64,000 nucleotides of DNA, from NCBI GenBank assembly GCA_004194705.1, contig SADC01000543.1, positions 1 to 64,000 on the forward strand, in the 5' to 3' direction. Below the pieces are notes generated by a model. It saw nothing but the letters and a program-made list of their open reading frames with translations. It was not told the DNA's origin and did not search any database. Origin of the DNA: Ditylenchus dipsaci (Eukaryota > Nematoda > Chromadorea > Rhabditida > Anguinidae). The number at the start of each line of letters is the position of its first letter. Position 1 is the first letter of the stretch. The translations under genes were made by a program, and so were the position numbers. Shown here in pieces: positions 42,992 to 54,477 of this stretch.

Positions 42992-43500
42992 CAGTGTTTC
43001 CGAAAGTAACCCTACACCCACACATACCATACAGTACGCGTACACTTGGAAAGTACCCTACACCTACACGTACACTTGACAATGAAAAATACGTACACCT
43101 ACATGTACACGTAAAATTAAACGTAAACGTACCCGTACACCTACATTTGAATTAAACAAACCCTACCCGTACACATACAGTTTAGCGTGCTGAACTGTAC
43201 AGTGCGGTACAGTTAGTGTACTATTGTACTTTTATACAGTCAAATAGTACTATTGTACACTTAGTGTACCGTACTGTACGGTACAGTACACCAACTGTAT
43301 GTGTACGGGTAGGGTTTGTTTAGTTTCAAGTGTAGGTGTACGGGTACGTTTAATTTCACGTGTACGTGTAGAGGTACGGTACGTTTAATTTTAGGTGTAT
43401 GTGTACAGGTAGGTGTACGATTGATTTTAGGTGTTAATGTAGGTGTACGGTTTGACAGTACATGTAGGTGTTACTGTAGGGGTTGATTTCGGAAACACTG
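42992..43500. mobile_element. hAT element with GTACACGTACAC arrays, 8-bp duplication GTTGGAAA
   Basis: GTTGGAAA is repeated exactly at 42984-42991 and 43501-43508. The ends are CAGTGTTTCCGAAAGTAACC and TTGATTTCGGAAACACTG. The entire 509 bp is GTACACCTACACGTACAC-type words on the left and their inverse on the right, with a TGTACCGTACTGTACGGTAC centre. It has the same ten terminal bases as the 30377-33497 and 34840 elements but a different array word. No coding sequence. Confidence 0.93.
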
Positions 43501-43834
43501 GTTGGAAAGCAACACAATTATTTAAAAATTCAGATACTATTAAGATGAAATACTCGTCAGAGTCTAGGCTATTTGTTGGTGAAAACTCTCACGAATGTTG
43601 TGTACGAATGTTTGATTTCAAGCCTAGTAAAAATAATTCGAAAATGTCTAAATTCTTACACTAGTTCTGTTGCATTTTCACGCCGACTATTTTGATACAT
43701 TAAACCGGGCTCCCAGGTAAGAAGACCTTGAAATCAGCCAAAAGATTCCAAAATCAGCATTTGGGGTCAAAATCATCCAAAAAATTCCGAAAATCAGCCA
43801 AAAGTCAGCCAAATTGCCCAAATTGCCGAAAGTC

Positions 43835-44640
43835 AGTTCCAAACACTTGTGCGGTTATTTTAGGAAGTTGACAAGCATTTTCATCACTTTCAGCGTTCAA
43901 ATTTTATATTGAATTCGAAGCGTGACAAAAATATTTAACATCATGTTGTAGCGCAGCTCAAGAGCTACGAAACACATGTTACTGAATGATTTTTTTAAAT
44001 CAGAGTGATGAGATATGGCTTTTAAGAAAAAATCAATCGCTTCAAAAAGTGGCGAAAATCCGTGTAAATCGGAAAAAATTAAATTTTGGCCATTTTTGAA
44101 GCGATTGATTTTTTGGGCAGCGAGCAATTGCGCAATTTCAAATTGCGCGAATTCAGATTGCGCAAAGTTCAAATCGCGCAAATGCAGATTGCGCAAATGC
44201 GAATTGCGCAAGGGTGGTAATTAATTTGTCCGCAAATTGCTGAAAAATGTCCGCAATGTGTAATGTCCGCAAATATTCTGAAATGTGTCCCAAAATTTGT
44301 TTTTTTATTAGCTCAGAGTGAGGTTTTTGCAGGCAAGGCATGATTTTTACCTCTAGTTGAATAGAAATACCAAAATTTTCACACCAAAGTTTTAAAAATC
44401 ATGCTTAGCACACAAATTACACTCTGAGTTAATAATCCTATTTGCGGACACATTTCAGAATATTTGCGGACACATTTCAGCAATTTGCGGACATTTTTCA
44501 GCAATTTGCGGACATTTTTCATCAATTTACGGACATTTTTCAGCAATTTGCGGACAAAATTAATTATCATCCATTGCGCAAATGCAAATTGTGCCAAAAT
44601 CAAATTGCGCAAATCTAAATTGCGCTAAAATCAGCTTACC
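43835..44640. repeat. Fold-back arm with two nested word-array elements
   Basis: 43835-44110 resembles 23985-24260 (CACTTGT, AGCGCAGCTCAAGAGCTACG, then a TTAAATTTTGGCCATTTTTG hairpin). It is followed by ATTGCGCAAATGC-type words at 44128-44216 and 44570-44636. Between these lies a block ended by TAATTTGTCCGCAAATTGC (44220) and GCAATTTGCGGACAAAATTA (44566). That block is filled on its right side with TTTGCGGACATTTTTCAGCA words. So one word-array element is nested in another. Confidence 0.7.
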
Positions 44641-45339
44641 ACATTTCTTCTTATAAACCTTCTCCTGTAATTTATGGATTACTTTTGCTTAATTTTTGTG
44701 CTGATTTTTGCTTCATCTTGTAGCTCTTGAATTTCTCTTCAAATATTGGCCAGGAATTGAGCAGTTATACACAGCTGCGACATGATCTTGAGCGGCTTCA
44801 AGTGGAAATTTGACAGGTCAGAAAATGGTGGTTTTGTTAGCTGGACGCTGGTTGTCTACTTTATTGCCAACAAATTGTAGCTCACATACACTCATTCGAA
44901 AGAGCAGATCGTGGCGGTCATTTTGACATATTACACTCATAGATGTTGCCTGGAAATGAGCAGTGGCTGCATCTCGGGAGATTTCCCACTTTTCCTGAAA
45001 TATTCGTGTACGGAATACCGTTTATAGGTCACTTCATCACGTCCGAACACCCATAGTCATATACACAGAAATGATCAGCGTGAAAAACTGCACCAGAATA
45101 CACGCATATACCGGTCGGTAGTTCTCGTGTTAATATATAATGTAATATTTCAATAAATATTTCAAACGGTTAGTTACCTTACAAAATCGAGCCGTGGGCA
45201 AAAACGGATGTCTAAGTCAAATAAGCATTTTCGAAGAGCTATCGAATAGTATATACTGTTTTTCAATATGTCACGGACACTACGTGAGTTCCCTTGTAAG
45301 TAGCTTTTCTACCTCCTTTAAAGGGGCATGCCCACGCTA

Positions 45340-46330
45340 ATGAGAGGTGGTTAATGGGAATTCAAAACTTTTTCCAAATCGTTAAACTTCTGTACGGATT
45401 TTTTAACTTGCTTTCTAACAAAACAATGCCTAAAATAAGTATCTAGGTTTTGTTTTGTTATGGCCTGTTCACATACTGAGAGTGAGAGTGGGAGTGAGAG
45501 TAAGAGTGAGAGTGAGAGTAAGGGGGTGTTCACAATGCACTTCACTCTCACTCTCACTCCCACTCTCACTCTCGGGTGTTCACAATGCTTTTTTTCTCTT
45601 GCATGAAAATGATCAAATTATTATTTTTTATTTTTTAAATTTGTTCATAATATTGCAGATTGCGAACAATTATTATAAAATGCAAACTAGAATTGAATTT
45701 TGATAGGCAAAAAACTAATGTGGTTCGAGAAATCAATCTTCTCTTTCTACTTCGGACTGGGCTGAGGACGAAGAGAGGAAAGACGGGGATGCCATGACGA
45801 TTCGCTGGAAATGGAAAGCTCACACAATTTCTCACAGTATCCAGCGTTCGAAATTCCCCTTTACTGTCACGAAGTTGTTGTCGAGAACGCTATTTTAGAC
45901 GCTTCGGAAACCGTGAACACAATGACTGTCAAATTCTCCCATTGGCTAAGTCAGTTTCTCACATATGCAAACGGGTCCAAGTGTTGGGAAATTATAACAG
46001 GTTCACTATCTTGAGTTCGAAAAAGATATCGCGTGAATTGTGACTCACAGAAAAAGGGGAAAAAATGAAGCACTGAGAACACGAAATTATTTAAAATACC
46101 GTAAACCGTCTATCGATTGTCATGGGTCAATTATATAAATTTCATGGTGCATCAAAACCATCCAATATGCGTTTCTTTGGTAGTAATTAACAATATTATG
46201 ATGAAATTTCAAAAATAAAATATTAAAATAATGTGATGTGAACAGGCCGTTAGAAAACAAGGTGCAAAATTCGTACAGAAGTTCAATGATTAGGAAAGAA
46301 ATTTGAATTCCCGGGCACCACCTATTATTA
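45340..46330. mobile_element. Fold-back MITE split by a GAGAGTGAGAGT element
   Basis: The outer arms (GAATTCAAAACTTTTTCC, ACTTCTGTACGGATTTT; right ATTCGTACAGAAGTTC, GGAAAGAAATTTGAATTCCC) match the 42004-42232 MITE. An insertion at 45463-46248 has ends GGCCTGTTCACAT and ATGTGAACAGGCC and a GAGAGTGAGAGTGGGAGTGA array with its inverse at the left. A nearby TTAAAGGGGCATGCCC (45320) is a lone piggyBac-like end. Confidence 0.7.
45811..46014 (+). other. Open frame inside the GAGAGTG element
   Basis: A 67-codon frame starting MESSHNFSQYPAFEIPLYCH lies in the interior of the 45463-46248 element. It might be an exon remnant of a transposase. No domain is recognised and no splice partner was found. Confidence 0.25.
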
Positions 46331-46377
46331 GTACGAAAAAGGCGGACTGTAACTTTTGACTACCTGGGGTTTTCAGA

Positions 46378-49103
46378 CCTGCTGAGCATGAATATCGCAA
46401 AATCAGACCCTGAACTTGAGTGCAATGCGCTTAATTACCCCCATTTTCAAAGCAACTCTTTGAAAAATGCACAATTTTTTCTTAATGCTGGTGAGCAGTG
46501 AAATTATCTGGCGCAGCATTTTATTTTATGCTCATAAGAAAGCCCTTTGTCTGAGTTTTCTAATGGTATGTCGTTTGCCTACATATGAAACCATTGAAAT
46601 GGAACCATATATGAAACCATATTTAACCCGAAATTTTCTCACTTGACAAAAGTTTACTCAAGCTGCTCAAGACATGTCATATCGCCGTTCAACTTCATGG
46701 TGCTTGGTCAATACTTGTAGAGGAATTCAAGAGCTACAAGATAAGGCAAAAATCAGCACAAAATTAAACAAAAGTCACTCAGAAATTAGAGGAGAAGAGG
46801 TAAACTAAGCTGTTTTCCTGGTATTGAAATTTTAAGGGTATCTGGTTCGGCTTATTTATAACCGACTTTCTTCAACATTTTTGGTTTCCAATATACCAAA
46901 ATGATCAGCGTGAAAAATGCGACAGAACCAGTGCAAAGACTCACAAGACAACAAGCGAATACCATAAAATTCAAGCCAAAGCAATTTGACTTCAAAAACA
47001 CACCAAAAACCAGGGGCTTTTGGACGAAAGTTCACGTGGTTATGGCTTGGTTTCGTAATTTTCTCAGAACTTTATTTGACTTTTTGAAAAAGTAAAACAT
47101 CATGTGGTAGAGCGTGAAAAACTGCATCAGATACTAGTATCAGATCACAATTATAACTATATTTTCCATCTTTTTCGAAGGGCTGAAGAAGTGGCCTGCC
47201 AGCCTGGTCATGGATGGATTATTGTGGTTTAATCTTATTGAGTTTAGAATCCATATTTTTAAACGGAATTTCCGGGCAAGTTATATATCAAAAAATAGCC
47301 AAGACTTTAGCGAGTCTTTTCGCCGTCACGGTGTTCGAATTTAAATAAAAAGTGTCAATTTCAGGCCTCTCGAAATAGAGCCAGAATCGTAGATCCATGA
47401 CCGGGCTGGTAGGCCACTTTTTCAATCCTCTGAAAAAAGAGAAACACACAGTAAAACTTGTATCTGATACTGGTATCTGATGCAGTTTTTCAAGCTCTAT
47501 CACATGATGTTTTTATTTTTCAAAAAACTTTGATAAAATTTTGAGAAAATTACGAAACCAAGGCATAACCACGTGAATTTTCATCCAAAAGCCCCTGGTT
47601 TTTGGTGTGTTTTGAAGTCAAATTGTTTTGCTTGAATTTTATGATATTCGCTTGTTGTCTTGTGAGTCTTTGCACTGGTTCTATCGCATTTTTCACGCTG
47701 ATCATTTTGGTATATTGGAAACCAAAAATGTTGAAGAAAGTCGGTTATAAATAAGCCAAACCAGGCACCTTAAAATTTCAATACCAGGAAAACAGCTGGT
47801 TCTACCTCTTCTTCTATAATTTCGGAGTGACTTTTGTTTAATTTTTGGCCTTAGGTTGTAGCTCTTGAATTCCTCTTCAAGTATTGACCAAGCATCACGG
47901 ACTGACTGACGAATCAGTTGGGAAAAAAACTTCAAGATTGAGCTAAAAAAGTGTCGGACTCAAGGTGGGAACGAACTTTTGGGGGATGCAATGGAGAGCG
48001 TCGACTGTACCACTATTAGATCACAATTATAACTATATTTTCCATCTTTATCGAAGGGCTGAAGAAGTGGCCTGGCAGCCTGGTCATGGATGGACGATTC
48101 TGGTTTAATTTTACTGAGTTTAGAATTACTATTTTTGAACGCAATATTCGCGCAAGTTGTATATCAAAGATAGCCAACACTTTCGCGAGTCTTTTAATTC
48201 TCACAGTATTCAATTTAAAAAAAATTGTGTCGATTTTAGGCCTTTTGAAATAGAACCAGAATCGTACATCCATGACCAGGCTGGCAGGCCACTTCTTCAG
48301 CCTTCGAAAAAGATGGAAAATATAGTTATAATTGTGATCTGATACTAGTATCTGATGCAGTTTTTCACGCTCTACCACATGATGTTTTTACTTTTTCAAA
48401 AAGTCAAATAAAGTTCTGAGAAATTACGAAACCAAGCCATAACCACGTGAACTTTCGTCCAAAAGCCCCTGGTTTTTGGTGTGTTTTTGAAGTCAAATTG
48501 CTTTGGCTTGAATTTTATGGTATTCGCTTGTTGTCTTGTGAGTCTTTGCACTGGTTCTGTCGCATTTTTCACGCTGATCATTTTGGTATATTGGAAACCA
48601 AAAAATGTTGAAGAAAGTCGGTTATAAATAAGCCGAACCAGATACCCTTAAAATTTCAATACCAGGAAAACAGCTTAGTTTACCTCTTCTCCTCTAATTT
48701 CTGAGTGACTTTTGTTAATTTTGTGCTGATTTTTGCCTTATCTTGTAGCTCTTGAATTCCTCTACAAGTATTGACCAAGCACCATGGAGTTGAACGGCGA
48801 TATGACATGTCTTGAGCAGCTTGAGTAAACTTTGTCAAGTGAGAAATTTCGGGTTTAAATATGGTTTCATATATGGTTCCATTTCAATGGTTTTCATATG
48901 TAGGCAAACGACATACCATTAGAAACTCAGACAAAGGGCTTTCTTATGAGCATAAAATAAAATGCTGCGCCAGATAATTTCACTGCTCACCAGCATTAAG
49001 AAAAAATTGTGCATTTTTCAAAGAGTTGCTTTGAAAATGGGGGTAATTAAGGCATTGCACACAAGTTCAGGGTCTGATTTTGCGATATTGGTGCTCAGCA
49101 GCC
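46378..49103. mobile_element. Complex fold-back, 2.7 kb, with very similar outer arms
   Basis: The left arm 46378-47100 returns inverted at 48384-49103 with few differences. Both arms carry, on opposite strands, the same frame starting MISVKNATEPVQRLTRQQAN. Between them lie two palindromes of one type (47100-47520 and 48015-48395, both with GAAGTGGCCTGCCAGCCTGG-like words). A third, more diverged copy of the arm runs at 47520-47935, and a half MITE lies at 47938-48007. One fold-back appears to have been duplicated and rearranged. No function is assigned to the shared frame. Confidence 0.8.
47938..48007. mobile_element. Right half of a CAGTCGAC fold-back MITE
   Basis: AAAAAAGTGTCGGACTCAAGG and CGAACTTTTGGGGGATGC lead to GAGCGTCGACTG and TA. 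It stands exactly where the third arm copy of the surrounding fold-back breaks off. Confidence 0.65.
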
Positions 49104-49133
49104 AGTTATTGTAGACGTTGTCACTCATTATGC

Positions 49134-50310
49134 CTTGTTCAGATTACTCGAGTTAGAGCTCGAGTTTTTGGCTACGTGAACACCTCTGAACCAGACTCTA
49201 ACTTGAACTCTAACTCGAAGGTGTTTACGTACCTCAAGTTCAATTTTGAGGTCGAATTTGACGGTGTTTATGTAAATAACTTGCATTCACTTGAATTAAA
49301 CTCCCCAAAAACAAAATTTAGTGGCTTTAGACCGCCGTGGGGTGAGATTCTGAGTGATCCTTAGATCAAACATACATAAACATTTTAGCTACATACATAA
49401 ACATTTTCGAGCTTGACCTCGAACTCGAAGTTTTTTTAATTCTGGTCATTTTTTAAAGGCTGGATTTTTTAACGGCTTGATTTTTTAAAAGGTTATATCT
49501 CAATGTTCTTGCATTCTAAAACTATCGGCTATGGTCATAGTGAGACCAGACTGTAAAGGCGAAATTGATTTTCGAAGTGAATTTTGTGAATACAGTCGAC
49601 TCTCTCCATAGTGATCACGCAAAAAGTTCGTTCCCACCTAGGGAACGACACTTTTTTTAACTTGAATTTTGAAGGCTATTGCCAGTTGTCTTCGGCTAGC
49701 CTAGTCCGAAATATATCGCAGAGATTCCGATTTTTCCAGTCATTGATGTAAATGACAACAGTTTTTCAACAATTTTTGGTTCCTCGGGTGGGTGCGCAGG
49801 ACTAGCCCTAACAATTGGGTTTGGAAAGAGTGGGGAGAGAGAGTTCAGATCAATCAGAGAGACTAAAGCAGAGTTTGTGTGCTTGACATTGTACTTGGTG
49901 GTCTGACCAACTGGCGTTTGGAAGCAATGACCCTTGCTATCTGTGTGTATGTTTCGGCAGGGTGATGGGGCATTAGGCAGAGTGGACATGAGATGAAGGA
50001 GCCAAGAGAGGAAGAGTGCCATTTGACTCGAGTCCGAGTTCAAGTTCGAGGTCGAATTTGAAGGTCTTTATGCATATAACTTCGATACCCTTGTAGTAAA
50101 CCCCCCAAAAACTAAATTTTCAGTGACTTTTGACCGCTCCGGGATGAGATTTTGAGCTATATAAGCTATTTACATAAGCAATTTCAAGTTAGACCTCGAA
50201 CTCAAGCTCGAACTCAAGCTTCGAAGTACGTGAACACCTTCGTGTTCAAGTTAGAGCTCGGATTTTGATTACATGAACAACTCTTACCCGAACTCAAACT
50301 CTAACTCGAA
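49134..50310. mobile_element. Element(s) with CTCGAGTTAGAGCTCGAG arrays
   Basis: GCCTTGTTCAGATTACTCGA followed by GTTAGAGCTCGAG and GAACTCTAACTCGAA words (49134-49260) recurs in mixed orientation at 49395-49430, 50025-50065 and 50190-50308. GTGAACACCT and ATGAACA boundary words recur too. It looks like overlapping copies of a word-array element. Half a CAGTCGAC MITE (49593-49745) lies inside. Target duplications were not resolved. Confidence 0.55.
49593..49745. mobile_element. Left half of a CAGTCGAC fold-back MITE
   Basis: TA then CAGTCGACTCTCTCCATAG, AAGTTCGTTCCCACCTAGG and the GATTCCGATTTTTCC segment as in 3208-3627. The right half is missing. Confidence 0.7.
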
Positions 50311-50320
50311 AATATAATAA

Positions 50321-50565
50321 CAGTCAACTCTCGATTTAAAGACACCCCAAAAAGTTCGTTCCCACCTAGGGTCCGACACTTTTTTTAGCCCGATTTTTGA
50401 AATTTTTCACCAGTTTTGTTTTGACAGTCTGGTTGCAATATCGCAAGAATTCCGATTTTGCCGATCGTTTTTTAAAAGTCATGCACTTCATCGTTAAAAA
50501 TGCAAAATCTCGATTTAAGGACAGGCTTTTTCAAATATCCCTGTCCTTTAAAAAATTCGGCTTTC
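50321..50565. mobile_element. CAGTCAACTCTCG fold-back MITE, right end missing
   Basis: CAGTCAACTCTCGATTTAAA, AAGTTCGTTCCCACCTAGGG and GTCCGACACTTTTTTTAGCC follow the order of 3208-3400. The centre (ATTTAAGGACAGG / CCTGTCCTTTAAA at 50512-50552) is present, then homology stops. Confidence 0.7.
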
Positions 50566-50639
50566 GGCTTTCTAAGCCGGAAACTCGAAAACTTTCAGCT
50601 CCAATAGGCTTGTCGGCTTGGTGCGCCTAAAATTCGGGG

Positions 50640-50860
50640 CCCCGTTCACTCTACTGATTTTGACACATATTCGTGTCCAGCATGGTCGATTTGCATATAA
50701 AACAACGCTTTAAATTTCAAAATTAATTTTAAGTTTGGAATTCTGCGCGAGATGACAAACATTTAAATATAAATTTTTTTATGAATTTAAATTTAATGTT
50801 TTCTACGCAAATTCAGTATGCTGACACGAATCTGGTGTAAAAATAGTTGTTGCTAAGCAA
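50640..50860. repeat. Relic of the 1854-2434 fold-back family
   Basis: CGTGTCCAGCATGGTCGATT at the left and CAGTATGCTGACACGAATCT at the right are inverted relatives. They match the inner part of the 1854-2434 element. Confidence 0.55.
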
Positions 50861-50864
50861 AAGA

Positions 50865-52110
50865 CTTTTTACGTCAGATCAGTTTTTTGAAATACTTTTT
50901 TTATTTCATTCGGACTAATGTGGCAACCCTTTTTGTGTTGACATTTTTACTGAATAGCACTTCTGTTGCAGTTATTTCTGCTCTGTCGAATGATATTTTT
51001 CGTTTTTTGTTATGATACATATGGAACAAGTTTGACTGCTTTTTCTGAAAGTATCAAATTTTCATAATTTGAAGTTTTCATACTTTAGTGTGAAAGAATA
51101 TTTATGATCGACCACACATTTTGAAAGCTGTGGTCTGTCACTGACACTGTGGTCATTTGAATGAGTTTCTAAATCTGAACATTTGTTCTCCGCCATTGAA
51201 AAATATGGCTTTCTGAATGGTGACAATGCCGAGTTTTCAGCAACTTTTTTAAAAGGGCTGTTGGAGACTCTAAAGTGCACATTAAGAAAACGGATCGCAT
51301 CATTGTATTTAGCATGAAAATCTGGTCCTATCGAAACAATTACTACAATCAGGGCGCGAGTGTTGAATCTTACTTTAATTATTCTCGTCCCACTACTGTA
51401 GTTATCGAAATCCATTTTCAATCGATTAATCTGATAGATTTCTTTATTCTATCAATTTATACTCAAATATTTCTATAAGATAAGTGTTGCAAATGATGTT
51501 AGAGTCTTGCTCAACATCAATCTAAGGAACTGGAAAATGGCTGTAAAAAGAGGGAAGGGAGGAGGTAAGAGGAGTGTAGTAGGTAGACAATAGTTTTATG
51601 CATCCATCCATCATCTTCACTTACCTAATTTTTTCACGTAAACTTTCTACTTTTCTGCCACCAGCATTCTGCTTGAGATCGAAAGGGAAGGTTATAGTTT
51701 AAGGTTAGTTAGTCTTGATTCAAAAAATATACCGAAAACTTTTAAACAATAGACCATGGTCTATTATTAAAAGGTCAAACTCCCCAAAGTCATTTGCGGC
51801 ATTGAAATTTTAGATATGAAAGAGCCTACATTTTGGGCAAACGACCACTCAAAATCTAGCTAATAAACAGGGCTATTTTTCGAGTATGTACTAAGTATGT
51901 ACTACATTACGACAGCCAAAAAAAGTTTAAAACATGACCAGCGAAAAAAATTTAACATGACCTAAATAAAACATACGACCGGCAAAAAAGTTAATGCTAA
52001 AACAAAAATGAAATGTGGTGGAAAGAAAGAATGCAAAAAGACGCCAATTTGGAATGCTTTTTAATTTTCGGATTTAAATTGTCCCGGAGGCGAATTGTCC
52101 GTGTGCCGTC
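50865..52110. other. No gene recognised
   Basis: There are short open frames on both strands around 51062-51478 but no domain or splice pattern that I can support. 51925-51995 has loose repeats of GACCAGCGAAAAAA and CATGACC. Confidence 0.35.
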
Positions 52111-52225
52111 GTCAAGTGTACACTATTGCGAGGTCTGTTTGCCTTAATTTCACTGATGCAAAACCAAATCGGCATAAATTTCTGTACACTATATAGGGAT
52201 GTGCAATATGTAGAGTGTACCCCAC

Positions 52226-52666
52226 CAGGGCTGCATCGGATATCCGATATCCGATATCCGGCACTTTTTGAATCCGATATCCGGTATCACGATATCCGAA
52301 AAAAATGACCGATTTTCGGATAAAATCGGATAAAGAGAGGCTATTTTGAAAAAAAAATTTTCAATAATTTTTGAATTTATTTTTAAAAAATAGGTGAAAA
52401 CGAATTCTTTTGCGGTCATTTTTACACGATTTTTCCTGCATTTTATTTGTCTTGTTCTCCAAGCTTACATTTATGGCTTTCAGATGCTTAACGAACAAAA
52501 ATGGGATGCATTTTTTGAAAGGAACGGAACCATAGCAAAGTGCAAATAAAGTGTTTTACGAGAAAATTTTGAAAATATCCGAAATCCGATATCCGATAAC
52601 CGATATCCGGCACTTTTTGATATCCGATATCCGATCCGATATTTTTTCATATCCGATGCAGCCCTG
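52226..52666. mobile_element. hAT-type MITE with CGGATATCCG arrays
   Basis: The ends are CAGGGCTGCATCGGATATCC and GATATCC...GATGCAGCCCTG, inside which CCGATATCCGGCACTTTTTGA is repeated in both orientations. The flanks (TACCCCAC and GTGTACAC) do not match, so the target duplication has decayed or the insertion was into the repeated GTGTACACTAT sequence on both sides. A relic end stands at about 53540-53608. Confidence 0.8.
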
Positions 52667-53539
52667 GTGTACACTATGTAGAGGTTCGACTTTACACGCT
52701 AAAAATTTTAATTGATTTGATGCAGCTTTCTTCCCTCTTCAAATTTCTCGCAATCCACCTAGAAAGCCGGGTTCGATGAAAGCACATAAAGATCCTTCGC
52801 ATGTTTGACAACTTGAAGCTTTAAAATCCTCGAAAAAACTTCCGATATTTTTTCTCATTAATTTTTTTGATGCGGAGTTATTATATTAAAAGCGGCTTCT
52901 ATTTTTTGGATACCCTATACAGTGGAGGCCTATGTGGGGTAGTTTTTCACAAACTGCTTTACTTCATATTTTTACAATAAATCTTATTTCTTTCCTCAAT
53001 CATAAATTGAGTTTACGAAAAGTTCACACCAGAAATCAATATTTTGTCAACCATTTTGTTGGATCAGTTAAGCCTTCTTATTTGACAATTTTCGCTCCAA
53101 AAAGATGGAACAAGAATTAAAATGGGTGATGATTCATGCATTCAATCAATTCTTAAAAGAAAAAGAAAATAACAAAAAAGTGTGATTTATGGTCACCCAC
53201 AGACGAAAACATACCAAGTTCGAGCAAATAATCAACATTTTCCAGTAGTGTTTATTTTGTTTCTCTTTTCTTCCATGCATTAATATTAAAACTAAAAATA
53301 GACTTTTGCTGCCATTATTGATCTATTTAACCTATTTTTTTTTAATTACGACAAAAATGTGAAGAAAAAGACAATATAAAACTTACTGCTGAAATTCAAT
53401 AATTTATTGGTGAAAGTCAGACCTTTAGGAACATAGTTACAACAAATAAGCTATTTGGCGGGGTGAGTGGGGTAAGGGGGGTCACCACACCATCACGCAT
53501 TTATTCGATTCAACTTTTTTTGTTTTCATCAAGGCTACA

Positions 53540-53608
53540 TGGGATACGAAAAAATATCGGATGCGATATCAAAGAATGCGGGATATCGAATATCCGATGC
53601 AGCCTTGG
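53540..53608. mobile_element. Relic end of the CGGATATCCG family
   Basis: ATATCGGATGCGATATC and GGATATCGAATATCCGATGC followed by AGCCTTGG match the right end of 52226-52666. Confidence 0.55.
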
Positions 53609-53743
53609 TTTGCATCGTTTTTGTGAAGGCAGTGAATAGAATCTACTGAGCTATAACCTTTTAATGTCGTTATAAGATTTGCCTCGACTAATAAAAAAAT
53701 TTCAAATTTTTTTGGAGCAACAAATATATGACTCGACCAAGGG

Positions 53744-53815
53744 TGGGCACGGGCCGGTCCGACAACGAGCCGGTCCTGAAATCTCTCGGCCTGCGACCCG
53801 GTAAGCCCGTTGTAT
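53744..53815. mobile_element. Relic end of the GGCCCGGGCC hAT family
   Basis: AAGGGTGGGCACGGGCCGGTC then GAGCCGGTCCTGAAATCTC and GGCCTGCGACCCGGTAAGCC match the left end of 21647-22434 (CAGGGCTGGTCACGGGCCGG). Confidence 0.6.
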
Positions 53816-54097
53816 CTATTGTACCCTAAAATGTCCAACTTTTCATCAAAAAAAATTCATCTTTCTGAATAATATATGATTTTTTTCGTTTAGAAAATTC
53901 AAATAGAATCATTCTAATTGGTTAGGAAATGTGCAATATAAACAGTATTTATTTTCATACTGTTGCAACTCAGCGATTATTTTGCGACGACCATTCACGT
54001 ATAGGTAACACTACTTAAAAACCCGACTAGTACCCGGCTTGAGACTAAAGACCTCAAGAGTCTTTAGTCAAGACGACCACCTTCATGCTGTTCACAT

Positions 54098-54313
54098 ACC
54101 GTATTTATTCTAATAGAACATACGTCTCTAATAGAGCACCACCCCTTAAGGCCAAAACTGGGGGGTGAACTTGTTTTATTGCATTTTTAATACGAAGTCA
54201 AAAAAGGTTGAAAAGGGGGTTAAATTATTTTTTGGAGATTGAAAAATATGTGTGGTTGGATTGTGTGGTTGGAATTATTTAAATTGTGTGGTTGGAATTA
54301 GAGAAAATACGGT
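54098..54313. mobile_element. ACCGTATTT-ended fold-back MITE
   Basis: ACCGTATTTATTCTAATAGA at the left and TTAGAGAAAATACGGT at the right. A GTGTGGTTGGA word is repeated twice near the right end. Same family as 11234-11490. Confidence 0.65.
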
Positions 54314-54477
54314 AAGTGCTACTACCTGAGAACTACCATCTTTGCAGTAGAATATGTATATCATCACCGATATACCAAGTGATTCGAATGCATAGAGACC
54401 ACCCCAGCTTGCATACCACAGCCTACATACTTAACTACTACCATTAATTAATCATTCATTGTCAATAAAAATCAATA

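Noticed and set aside
46901..48581. Repeated frame MISVKNATEPVQRLT on both strands
   Set aside because: It is identical because it lies in both arms of a fold-back. No domain or codon evidence supports a protein.
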